A stretch of DNA of 64,000 nucleotides from Thermohalobaculum xanthum. GTDB lineage: Bacteria; Pseudomonadota; Alphaproteobacteria; Rhodobacterales; Rhodobacteraceae. How positions within the stretch are numbered: position 1 is the stretch's first letter; every line of letters starts with the position of its first letter. The notes beneath the pieces are model-generated. The model had not been told where the DNA came from. It saw nothing but the letters and a program-made list of their open reading frames with translations, and did no database searches. Location: the NCBI RefSeq assembly GCF_016623495.1, contig NZ_JAEHHL010000004.1, forward strand, positions 186,001 through 250,000. The letters are read 5' to 3'. The position numbers and the translations under genes were made by a program. Shown piece by piece: positions 57,242-64,000 of this stretch.

Positions 57242-57670
57242 GTGGCGGCCGGCCTCGACCATCTGCGCGCGCGCTATCCGGGGGCCGAGACCTTCCGGTT
57301 CGGCGACAGCGCGGCGCTGTCGGCGGAGCTGCTGGCGCTCGTGCGGTCGGGCGCCAAGCGGGCCACCTGCACGCCGCTTCGCGAGGTCGAGGAGGGGCGC
57401 GAGGCCATGCCGGTCGTCGGCCGACGCGACATCGTGCTCGACTGGGCGGGCACGCCCGCGCTGGTGATCGAGACGGTCGAGGTCACGCTTTGCCGCTTCG
57501 ACGCGGTCGGCGCCGACTTCGCGCTGGCCGAGGGCGAGGATGAGAGCCTCGCCGGATGGCAGGCCGGTCACCGCCGCTACTTCGAACGAAACGGGGGCTT
57601 CTCGCCCGACATGATGCTGGTCTGCGAGCGGTTCGCGGTCATCGAGGATCTTGGGGAGGACGGCGCATGA
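57242..57670 (+). CDS. ASCH-domain protein
   Basis: 142 aa from a GTG start 3 bases after the dehydrogenase stop. The ASCH fold is related to PUA RNA-binding domains; here RFGDSAALSAELLALVRSGAKRATC and LAGWQAGHRRYFER mark it. Function unknown; some ASCH proteins act on modified nucleosides or acylated amines. It overlaps the methyltransferase gene by 4 bases. Confidence 0.82.
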   Translation: MAAGLDHLRARYPGAETFRFGDSAALSAELLALVRSGAKRATCTPLREVEEGREAMPVVGRRDIVLDWAGTPALVIETVEVTLCRFDAVGADFALAEGEDESLAGWQAGHRRYFERNGGFSPDMMLVCERFAVIEDLGEDGA

Positions 57671-58590
57671 GCCGGATCGTTCTGACGGATGGCGGCATGG
57701 GGCAGGAGCTGCTGGCCCGGACCGGGCTTGCGCCGACGCCGCTGTGGTCGGCGCAGGTGATGCGCGAGATGCCCGAGGCGGTGGAGCAGCTGCATCTCGA
57801 CTATATCCGCGCCGGCGCACGGGTGATCACGGTCAACGCCTATTCGGCCGAGCCTTGCCGACTGCAGCGCTTCGGTGTCGAGGATGCCTTCTCCGAGTTG
57901 CAGCAGACGGCGTGCCGGCTGGCCCTTCGCGCCCGGGACCGCGCGGGCGATGCCGGCGCCGGCGTAAGGATCGCGGGCTGTCTGCCGCCACTCGAATGGT
58001 CCTATGTTCCCGAGCTTGCGCGCTCGCAGGACGAGGCGCTGCCGATCTATGATCGCGTGGTGGTCGAGCAGGCGCCGCATGTCGACCTCTTCCTTTGCGA
58101 GACCATGGCGGCGGCGGGCGAGGCCGCGGGGGCCGCGCGCGCGGCGGCGAAGTCGGGCAAGCCGGTCTGGGTGTCGTGGACCGTGTCCGAGGAGAGACAA
58201 GCGACCGTGCGCAGCGGCGAGCCGCTGGCCGACGCGATCGCGGCGCTGGGCGAGACGCCGGTTGCCGCGCTGCTCGTCAACTGCTCCTCGCCCGAGGCGG
58301 TCGGGCGATGCATGACGGCGCTGTCGGCCGATGGCCGGCCTTTCGGCGGCTATGCCAACGGGTTCACGCCGTTCGAACGCGGGCACGCGCTGGGCAAGAC
58401 GGTTGAGGACCTGTCGAGCCGCACGGACATGGGCCCGGCCGCCTATGCCGGGCATGTGATGCGCTGGATCGGCGACGGCGCCACGATCGTCGGCGGCTGT
58501 TGCGAGACCAATCCGGCCCATATCGCCGAGATCGCGCGACGCCTGGCCGAGGCTGGCGACGAGATCCTCGCGCCCGAGTGCGCGCCTTGA
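57667..58590 (+). CDS. homocysteine S-methyltransferase-family protein
   Basis: 307 aa. A zinc-dependent methyltransferase of the S-methyl_trans family (betaine--homocysteine or S-methylmethionine--homocysteine type). The three zinc cysteines are intact: C206 (VNCSSPE) and C278/C279 (VGGCCETNP); DGGMGQELLAR starts the barrel. Set between two DMG/sarcosine dehydrogenase genes, a betaine-dependent role that yields dimethylglycine is attractive but unproven. It overlaps the ASCH gene by 4 bases. Confidence 0.82.
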   Translation: MSRIVLTDGGMGQELLARTGLAPTPLWSAQVMREMPEAVEQLHLDYIRAGARVITVNAYSAEPCRLQRFGVEDAFSELQQTACRLALRARDRAGDAGAGVRIAGCLPPLEWSYVPELARSQDEALPIYDRVVVEQAPHVDLFLCETMAAAGEAAGAARAAAKSGKPVWVSWTVSEERQATVRSGEPLADAIAALGETPVAALLVNCSSPEAVGRCMTALSADGRPFGGYANGFTPFERGHALGKTVEDLSSRTDMGPAAYAGHVMRWIGDGATIVGGCCETNPAHIAEIARRLAEAGDEILAPECAP

Positions 58591-58610
58591 GCCATGCGCT
58601 TCCCGAGAGG

Positions 58611-59669
58611 ATGTCGGGCGTCCTGCTGACGGGTCATGGCGGCCCCGAGAAGCTGGTCTGGTCGGACGCGATCCCGGTGCCGCGCCCTGGTCCGGGCGAG
58701 GCGCTGGTGCGCGTGCGGGCGGCGGGCGTCAACAACACCGACATCAACACTCGCATCGGCTGGTACGCGAAAGAGGTCGCGGGTGGCACCGACACCGTCG
58801 ATGCCGCCGAGGGGATCGAGGCCGGCGGCTGGTCCGGCGCGCTCGATTTTCCTCTGATCCAGGGTGGAGACCTCTGCGGCGAGGTCGTCGCGCTGGGCGA
58901 GGGGGCGGTGGGTCCGGGCATCGGGGCGCGGGTGATCTGCCCGATCAACCTGCCCGAGCCGACCGAGGCCGCGCCGACCGCGTTCCGCGCGCTCGGCTCG
59001 GAGCTCGACGGCGCCTTCGCGCAGTTCTGCGCTGTTCCCGCGCGGCATCTTCACGATGTGAGTGCAGCGCCACTGAGCGACGTGGAACTGGCGGCGATGC
59101 CTTGCGCGTATGGGACCGCATGGAACCTGCTTTCGCGGTCTGGTGTCGGCATGGGCGACCGCGTCCTCGTCACCGGCGCCTCGGGCGGGGTCGGGCTCGC
59201 GGCGGTCCAGCTTGCCAGGCATATGGGCGCCCATGTCACCGCGCTGTCGGGCGCGGCGAAATGGGACGCCGTGCGGGCGATGGGGGCGGACGACGTGCTC
59301 GAGCGCGATGCCGTCCTGCCCGCAGGCGCCTTCACCGCCGTGATCGACGTGGTCGGGGGACCCGGCTGGGCCCGCGTGATCGACGCGCTGGCTCCAGGCG
59401 GGCGCTACGCCGTGTCCGGTGCGATCGCCGGGCCGGTCGTCGAGGCCGACCTGCGCACGATCTACCTCAACGACCTGACCCTCTTCGGCTGCACCTACCA
59501 GCCCGCCGAGGTCTTTGCCGGGCTGGTTGCGCTGATCAACGCCGGCGCGATCCGCCCGCTTGTCTCGGCGACCTATGCGCTGCGAGACATCGCCCGGGCG
59601 CAGGCCGATTTCGCTGCCAAACGCTTCCCTGGGAAGCTCGTCCTTCTGCCACCCGAGGTCCTGCCATGA
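58611..59669 (+). CDS. NADPH:quinone oxidoreductase-like MDR protein
   Basis: 352 aa. Medium-chain dehydrogenase/reductase of the zinc-lacking quinone oxidoreductase type. GroES-like N-terminal half (GEALVRVRAAGVNNTDINTR) and a Rossmann half with DRVLVTGASGGVGLAAVQLA. The ATG at 58611 has AGAGG directly before it; a GTG at 58578 that overlaps the upstream stop is an alternative. Its TGA overlaps the ATG of the next dehydrogenase gene. Its substrate in the cluster is unknown. Confidence 0.82.
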   Translation: MSGVLLTGHGGPEKLVWSDAIPVPRPGPGEALVRVRAAGVNNTDINTRIGWYAKEVAGGTDTVDAAEGIEAGGWSGALDFPLIQGGDLCGEVVALGEGAVGPGIGARVICPINLPEPTEAAPTAFRALGSELDGAFAQFCAVPARHLHDVSAAPLSDVELAAMPCAYGTAWNLLSRSGVGMGDRVLVTGASGGVGLAAVQLARHMGAHVTALSGAAKWDAVRAMGADDVLERDAVLPAGAFTAVIDVVGGPGWARVIDALAPGGRYAVSGAIAGPVVEADLRTIYLNDLTLFGCTYQPAEVFAGLVALINAGAIRPLVSATYALRDIARAQADFAAKRFPGKLVLLPPEVLP

Positions 59670-62128
59670 GCCAACTTCCCACGCGCGCGCGCGCCGTCAT
59701 CATCGGAGGCGGCGTTGTCGGCTGCTCGGTCGCCTATCACCTGACGAAGCTCGGCTGGTCCGACGTCGTTCTGCTCGAACGCAAGCAGCTGACCTGCGGC
59801 ACCACCTGGCACGCCGCCGGGCTGATCGGTCAGCTCCGCGCTTCGGCCAACATGACGCGCCTCGCGAAATACTCGGCCGATCTCTATCTCGGGCTCGAGG
59901 CCGAGACTGGTGTCGCCACCGGAATGCGGCAGGTGGGGTCGATCTCGGTCGCGCTGACGGGCGAGCGGCGCGAGGAGCTTTACCGCGGCGCGTCGATGGC
60001 GCGGGCCTTCGGCGTGCCGGTCGAGGAAATCTCGCCCGACGAGGTCAAGGCACGCTATCCGCATCTCAACATCGACGGCGTGAAGGGCGGTGTCTGGCTG
60101 CCGACCGACGGGCAGGCCGATCCCGCCAACATCGCGCTGGCGCTTGCCAAGGGCGCGCGCATGCGCGGCGCGAAGGTGGTCGAGGGCGTGAAGGTTGCCG
60201 GCGTCACGCGTGCGGGCGGCCGGGCGCGCGGCGTCGACTGGGAGATGGGCGGCGAGCGCGGTCACATCGAGGCCGAGGCCGTGATCAACTGCGCAGGAAT
60301 GTGGGGGCGCGAGGTCGGCCGCATGGCCGGCGTCTCGGTGCCGCTCCAGGCATGCGAGCATTTCTACATCGTCACCGAGGCGATCGAGGGCCTGACCCAG
60401 ATGCCGGTCCTGCGTGTGCCCGACGAATGCGCCTACTACAAGGAGGACGCCGGCAAGATCCTTCTCGGCGCCTTCGAGCCCGTGTCCAAGCCCTGGGGCG
60501 CGGACGGGATCCCCGAGGATTTCTGCTTCGACCAGTTGCCCGAGGACTTCGATCATTTCGAGCCGATCCTCGAGCGCGCCGTCAACCGGGTGCCGATGCT
60601 GGCCGAGGCGGGCATTCACACCTTCTTCAACGGGCCCGAAAGCTTCACCCCCGACGACCGCTACCTGCTTGGCGAGGCGCCGGAATGCCGGGGCTTCTGG
60701 GTCGCCGCGGGCTTCAACTCGATCGGCATCCAGTCGGCCGGCGGGGCGGGCATGGCACTGGCGCAGTGGATGGAGGATGGCGAGCCGCCCTTCGATCTAT
60801 GGGACGTCGACATCCGCCGCACGCAGCCCTTCCAGTCGAACAAGCGCTATCTGCTCGAGCGCTCGACCGAAACGCTGGGGCTGCTCTACGCCGATCACTT
60901 TCCCTACCGCCAGGTCGCGACGGCGCGGGGCGTGCGGCGGACACCGCTCCACGAACATCTCAAGGCTCGCGGAGCGGTGTTCGGCGAGACCGCGGGATGG
61001 GAGCGCGCCAACTGGTTCGCGCGCGAGGGCCAGGAGCGCAAGTACCGCTATTCCTGGGGGCGGCAGAACTGGTTCGCCAACGCCGCGGAGGAACACCGTT
61101 CGGTGCGCGAGGCCGTCGGGCTGTTCGATCTTTCGACGTTCGGAAAGATCCGGGTCGAAGGCCGCGACGCCGAGGACGTGCTCCAGCGCATCTGCGGCGC
61201 GGACGTTCGGGTGCCGGTGGGGCGCATTGTCTACACCCAGTTCCTGAACGCGAAGGGCGGGATCGAGGCGGACGTGACCGTCACCCGCCTGTCGGAGACC
61301 GCGTTCCTCGTGGTCACCCCCGCGGCCACCCTGCGGCGCGACCTTGGCCGGATCCATTCGCTCATCCCTGACAACGCGAACTGCGTGGCGATCGACGTCA
61401 CCTCGGCCGAGGCGGTGATCGCGGTGATGGGGCCCCGGGCGCGCGACCTGCTGGCGCCGCTGGTCGGGTCGGGCCTCGGGAACGCCGAGTTCCCCTTCGG
61501 CACGGCGCAGGAGGTCGATATCGCGATGGGGCGAGGCCGTGCGCATCGCGTGTCCTATGTCGGCGAGCTTGGCTGGGAGCTGTATCTTCCGTCGGACCAG
61601 GCGGCGCATGTCTTCGAGGCGATCGAGGAGGAGGGGCGCGCGCATGGCCTCAGGCTTTGCGGCCTCCACGTCCTCGACTCGTGTCGGATCGAGAAGGCCT
61701 TCCGGCACTGGGGCCACGACATCACCGACGAGGATCACGTCCTCGAGGCAGGTCTCGGCTTTGCCGTGAAGCTCGACAAGGCGCCGTCCCGTTTCGGCGA
61801 CTTCATCGGGCGCGAGGCGGTGCAGGCCAAGCGTGCGGCGGGCCTCGAGCGGCGCATGCTCCAGTTCCGCCTCGAGGATCCCGAGCCGCTGCTTTACCAC
61901 AACGAGCCGATCCTCCGCGATGGAGAGATCGTCGGCCATCTGACCTCGGGCGCCTATGGACATCACCTGGGAGCGGCCATCGGGATGGGCTATGTGCCCT
62001 GTACGGACGAGAAGGGGGACGCGCTGCTGAACTCGGACTGGGAGATCGAGGTCGCGGGCCGTCGTGTCGGGGCCGAGGCGAGCCTCAAGCCGCTCTATGA
62101 TCCCTCGGCGGACCGGGTGCGGGCCTGA
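59666..62128 (+). CDS. FAD-dependent dimethylglycine/sarcosine dehydrogenase-type protein (GcvT fusion) II
   Basis: 820 aa. The same DAO-FAO_M-GCV_T-GCV_T_C layout as the protein at 54806, with IIGGGVVGCSVAYHLT for FAD and H49 in TTWHAAG as likely covalent FAD histidine. The two are diverged paralogues, for example GLIGQLRASANMTRL here against GNVPTFSSSWSIMNM there, right after the flavin histidine, so they probably act on different methylated glycines. Its ATG overlaps the previous stop (ATGA) and a terminator spans its own stop codon. Confidence 0.88.
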   Translation: MSQLPTRARAVIIGGGVVGCSVAYHLTKLGWSDVVLLERKQLTCGTTWHAAGLIGQLRASANMTRLAKYSADLYLGLEAETGVATGMRQVGSISVALTGERREELYRGASMARAFGVPVEEISPDEVKARYPHLNIDGVKGGVWLPTDGQADPANIALALAKGARMRGAKVVEGVKVAGVTRAGGRARGVDWEMGGERGHIEAEAVINCAGMWGREVGRMAGVSVPLQACEHFYIVTEAIEGLTQMPVLRVPDECAYYKEDAGKILLGAFEPVSKPWGADGIPEDFCFDQLPEDFDHFEPILERAVNRVPMLAEAGIHTFFNGPESFTPDDRYLLGEAPECRGFWVAAGFNSIGIQSAGGAGMALAQWMEDGEPPFDLWDVDIRRTQPFQSNKRYLLERSTETLGLLYADHFPYRQVATARGVRRTPLHEHLKARGAVFGETAGWERANWFAREGQERKYRYSWGRQNWFANAAEEHRSVREAVGLFDLSTFGKIRVEGRDAEDVLQRICGADVRVPVGRIVYTQFLNAKGGIEADVTVTRLSETAFLVVTPAATLRRDLGRIHSLIPDNANCVAIDVTSAEAVIAVMGPRARDLLAPLVGSGLGNAEFPFGTAQEVDIAMGRGRAHRVSYVGELGWELYLPSDQAAHVFEAIEEEGRAHGLRLCGLHVLDSCRIEKAFRHWGHDITDEDHVLEAGLGFAVKLDKAPSRFGDFIGREAVQAKRAAGLERRMLQFRLEDPEPLLYHNEPILRDGEIVGHLTSGAYGHHLGAAIGMGYVPCTDEKGDALLNSDWEIEVAGRRVGAEASLKPLYDPSADRVRA

Positions 62129-62140
62129 CAGGCCCGCTTT
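62119..62140 (+). terminator. terminator across the stop codon of dehydrogenase II
   Basis: GCGGGCCTG / CAGGCCCGC is a 9-bp inverted repeat around one base, including the TGA, followed by TTT. It ends the methylated-glycine operon. Confidence 0.7.
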
Positions 62141-62158
62141 CCCCGCCAAAGTAGCGGA

Positions 62159-63028
62159 TCAGTCCGCGTCACCGCGCACGGCATCGCGAAGTCGTGCGAG
62201 GTGCCGGGCCGCGTCGCGCGCATCGACCTCGGCCTCCCGCACCAGCCAGTCGAAATGCTGGGTAAGGGACTTCAGCCGCGACGACTCGCGGAAGGCGAGG
62301 TAGAAGCGCCCGACATAGATCACCCCCACGAGTGGCCCGAACAGGGTGATGGGCGCGCTGAACACGCGGCGTGCATCGAACAGGAAGAGCCGAAGCGAGG
62401 GGTAGAGCTCGTCGCACAGCGTCGCGAGCTGCTCGATCTGCACGCGCCGTGCCTCGGCGTCGAGGCCCCGGTAGTAGCCCTCGCCACGCGCGAAGGCATC
62501 GATCTCGTGGAGCGGCAGTGCGATCTCGTAGTCGGATTCGGCCGAGCGCAGCCAGTCGATCTTGTCGCGCATCGCGCCGATCGCCTGGTCGGGCGTCTTT
62601 CCCAGGAAGGCCGCGTATTCCCAGCGCATCACGGCTTCGGTTTTCAGTATGTCAGGCAGGGTCGCGGGCACATGTCGGATCTTATAGCCGGCGGCCTCGC
62701 GGTGCCATTCGAGGAGCTGCTCGTCCGAAATGGTTCGCGCGGCCTCGGTCATCTGCATCGCCGCCGCGACGATGTCGCCCGGACGCTCGGGCCGGTCGGT
62801 CAGGCCCAGGAGCCAGTCCGTGCTGACTGCGAGCGCCGAGGCGCAGTCGGCAGCGAGCTGCGCATTCGGCAGCCGCACCGCCTGCGCGTCCAGCAGCTGC
62901 GAGATTGTCGAGCGGTTCACGCCCGTTGCACGCGCGAGCGCGCTGCGGTTCGTGCCCGCGTGCTCCATCGCCGACAAGAGGCGTTCCCGAAAGGTCGCCG
63001 CGCGTGCTCGCTTGTCCATTTTTTGCAT
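62159..63028 (-). CDS. XRE-family helix-turn-helix regulator with C-terminal sensor-like domain
   Basis: 289 aa. N-terminal helix-turn-helix at about 13-72 (NRSALARATGVNRSTISQLL). The C-terminal 190 residues are a helical, partly hydrophobic region (ILKTEAVMRWEYA, then ITLFGPLVGVIYVGRFYLAF) of a kind not assigned here. It converges on the dehydrogenase operon. An in-frame ATG three codons downstream (63019) could also be used. The AT-rich upstream region holds two dyads that may be its own operators. Confidence 0.8.
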   Translation of the reverse strand: MQKMDKRARAATFRERLLSAMEHAGTNRSALARATGVNRSTISQLLDAQAVRLPNAQLAADCASALAVSTDWLLGLTDRPERPGDIVAAAMQMTEAARTISDEQLLEWHREAAGYKIRHVPATLPDILKTEAVMRWEYAAFLGKTPDQAIGAMRDKIDWLRSAESDYEIALPLHEIDAFARGEGYYRGLDAEARRVQIEQLATLCDELYPSLRLFLFDARRVFSAPITLFGPLVGVIYVGRFYLAFRESSRLKSLTQHFDWLVREAEVDARDAARHLARLRDAVRGDAD

Positions 63029-63032
63029 GACG

Positions 63033-63068
63033 GTTTATTAATATAAACAAACGACGAGTTTTGTCGTT
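63033..63068. promoter_or_regulatory. two adjacent dyads in the AT-rich divergent promoter region
   Basis: GTTTAT-TAAT-ATAAAC (63033-63048) and AACGAC-GAGTTTT-GTCGTT (63050-63068) lie immediately upstream of the XRE gene. The first contains a TATATT-like element on the minus strand. They are candidate autoregulatory sites. Confidence 0.5.
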
Positions 63069-63134
63069 CATTGTCAGAATACCGGACCTGCCGACCCTCT
63101 GCTAGCGCTGTGCACGTAAAAGCGGAGGCGGGTG

Positions 63135-63368
63135 ATGGACACGACGGCGCGGACGATTGCGAAAGCGGTGTGTTGGCAGGCACTTGGCGTCGTGGTGATG
63201 ACGCTGCTCGGATATCTCTTCACGGGCTCGGTCGGCGCGGGCGGCGCGCTTGCGGTGACCTCCGCGGCGATCGGCACCGTGAATTATGTCGCGCATGAAC
63301 GGGTCTGGGCTCGGATCTCCTGGGGCCGCGTCGCCGAGCAACACGGCGAAGGGCCTCTAGGCGGTTGA
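63135..63368 (+). CDS. DUF2061 small membrane protein
   Basis: 77 aa. Matches the DUF2061 family: ARTIAKAVCWQALGVVVMTLLGYLFTG, then a second helix (GGALAVTSAAIGTVNYVAHERVW). Two membrane helices. GGAGG lies 7 bases before the ATG at 63135; a GTG one codon earlier was not preferred. Function unknown, divergent from the XRE gene. Confidence 0.85.
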   Translation: MDTTARTIAKAVCWQALGVVVMTLLGYLFTGSVGAGGALAVTSAAIGTVNYVAHERVWARISWGRVAEQHGEGPLGG

Positions 63369-63394
63369 GCGTTTGCGATCGACAGCTGTTGCGT

Positions 63395-64000
63395 TCAGCC
63401 GGTCAGATCGCGCCGCACCCGGTCGAACATCGCTACGGCAGGGGCGATCAGCGCATCGGGGAAATCGTAGTCCGGATTGTGCAGCATCGGATGGCGCTCG
63501 CCCGCCCCCAGGAAAACCATCGCGGCCCTGGCGTGCTGGCCGAAGCGGCCGAAGTCCTCGGAAGCCCGCATCGGCAGGTCGAACTCGGCCCGAGGGATGC
63601 CCACGGCCTCGATCGCGCGGGCCAGGTGAGTCGTTGCCTCGGGATCGTTCTCGCAGGCGTCGAAGGCGTCATGGCGGCTGATCGCGAGGCCCAGGCCCGC
63701 CGCTTCCGCCTCCTGCCGAGCCAGCTGCGTGGCTTGGGCCTCGAGATCGGCCATGTCGGCATCGGTGAGGGCACGGAGTGTGACCAGAAGCTCGGCCTCG
63801 CCCGGCGCAATGCCGAAAGCACGCTCGCCAAGGCGCGCATGCGTGACCGTTGCCAGCCGGAAGCCCGGAACCAGGTCGCCACCCGGGCCGAGCGCCGTCA
63901 GGGCGGGCATCAGGCGTGCCAACGCCATCGACGGTGAAACGCCTGCTTCCGGGACCGAGGCGTGGGAGGTCTTGCCGGTCAGGAATATGCGCAATCCCAC
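63395..64000 (-). CDS. M20-family amidohydrolase, C-terminal part
   Basis: About 202 residues of a gene that starts beyond the right edge. The visible part covers the dimerisation domain (GKTSHASVPEAGVSPSMALARLM) and the last part of the catalytic domain (PMRASEDFGRFGQHARAAMVFLG, then HNPDYDFPDALI), typical of the amidohydrolase/aminoacylase branch of peptidase M20 that cleaves N-acyl amino acids. The N-terminal metal-binding residues are outside the window. Confidence 0.88.
   Translation of the reverse strand: MGLRIFLTGKTSHASVPEAGVSPSMALARLMPALTALGPGGDLVPGFRLATVTHARLGERAFGIAPGEAELLVTLRALTDADMADLEAQATQLARQEAEAAGLGLAISRHDAFDACENDPEATTHLARAIEAVGIPRAEFDLPMRASEDFGRFGQHARAAMVFLGAGERHPMLHNPDYDFPDALIAPAVAMFDRVRRDLTG

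Noticed and set aside
54806-62128. Recent tandem duplication of the dehydrogenase gene
   Set aside because: The two proteins share layout but differ widely in sequence, and three unrelated genes lie between them.

Overview
The window looks like chromosomal DNA of a high-GC alphaproteobacterium, most probably a member of the Rhodobacteraceae. This rests on gene content and order: pyk, an N-formylglutamate amidohydrolase, a DUF1244 gene and gapR/DUF2312 together; a glcE-glcF pair; Rhodobacteraceae-style GcvT-domain dimethylglycine/sarcosine dehydrogenases; and a liv-type ABC operon bracketed by two CoA ligases. No search was run, so the taxonomic call is an inference. I see no tRNA, rRNA, IS element, prophage or CRISPR array. 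Most genes are ordinary chromosomal genes packed in short operons, often with ATGA or TGATG overlaps.

Left part (1-15 kb): the end of the glycolate oxidase genes (glcE partial, glcF), a secreted trypsin-like protease, and an Hsp20 gene with a convincing heat-shock promoter. Next is a long operon: acyl-CoA ligase, LivG-like ATPase, LivH-like permease, VOC protein, an AT-rich membrane gene, LivM-like permease, binding protein, LivF-like ATPase, PaaK-like ligase, TetR regulator. The two CoA ligases suggest that an organic acid is imported and CoA-activated, rather than a branched-chain amino acid. The AT-rich gene at 7934-8419 is the clearest compositional outlier in the window, yet it is coupled to its neighbours at both ends. 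YciI-like and tag genes follow.

Middle (15-32 kb): DUF2147 and outer-membrane-type proteins, the rpmI-rplT-rpmJ operon with promoter and terminator, pyk divergent from the hutG-like gene around an 18-bp perfect palindrome, DUF1244, gapR, an NtrC-type regulator with an altered GAFTGA loop, an OmpA-like lipoprotein, pepF, an SGNH-like protein, and pheS and pheT split by a glutamine amidotransferase, then mscL and azlCD.

Right part (33-64 kb): a molybdenum-cofactor/formate dehydrogenase maturation operon (hydrolase, fdhD, cytidine deaminase-like, mobA, mobB, moeA, MFS); greA with a terminator-like leader; an FMN-dependent lactate dehydrogenase-like gene; a divergent cupin/LysR pair; carB; a DEAD-box helicase; creatinase; a sulfur amino-acid PLP enzyme; and a methylated-glycine cluster (XRE-cupin regulator, LysE exporter, two 810-820 aa FAD/GcvT dehydrogenases, ASCH protein, homocysteine S-methyltransferase-family enzyme, quinone oxidoreductase). 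Creatinase makes sarcosine, the dehydrogenases would oxidise dimethylglycine and sarcosine, and the methyltransferase could accept a methyl group from betaine, so this right-hand part can be read as a creatine/betaine-to-glycine catabolic neighbourhood. The window ends in a truncated M20 amidohydrolase.
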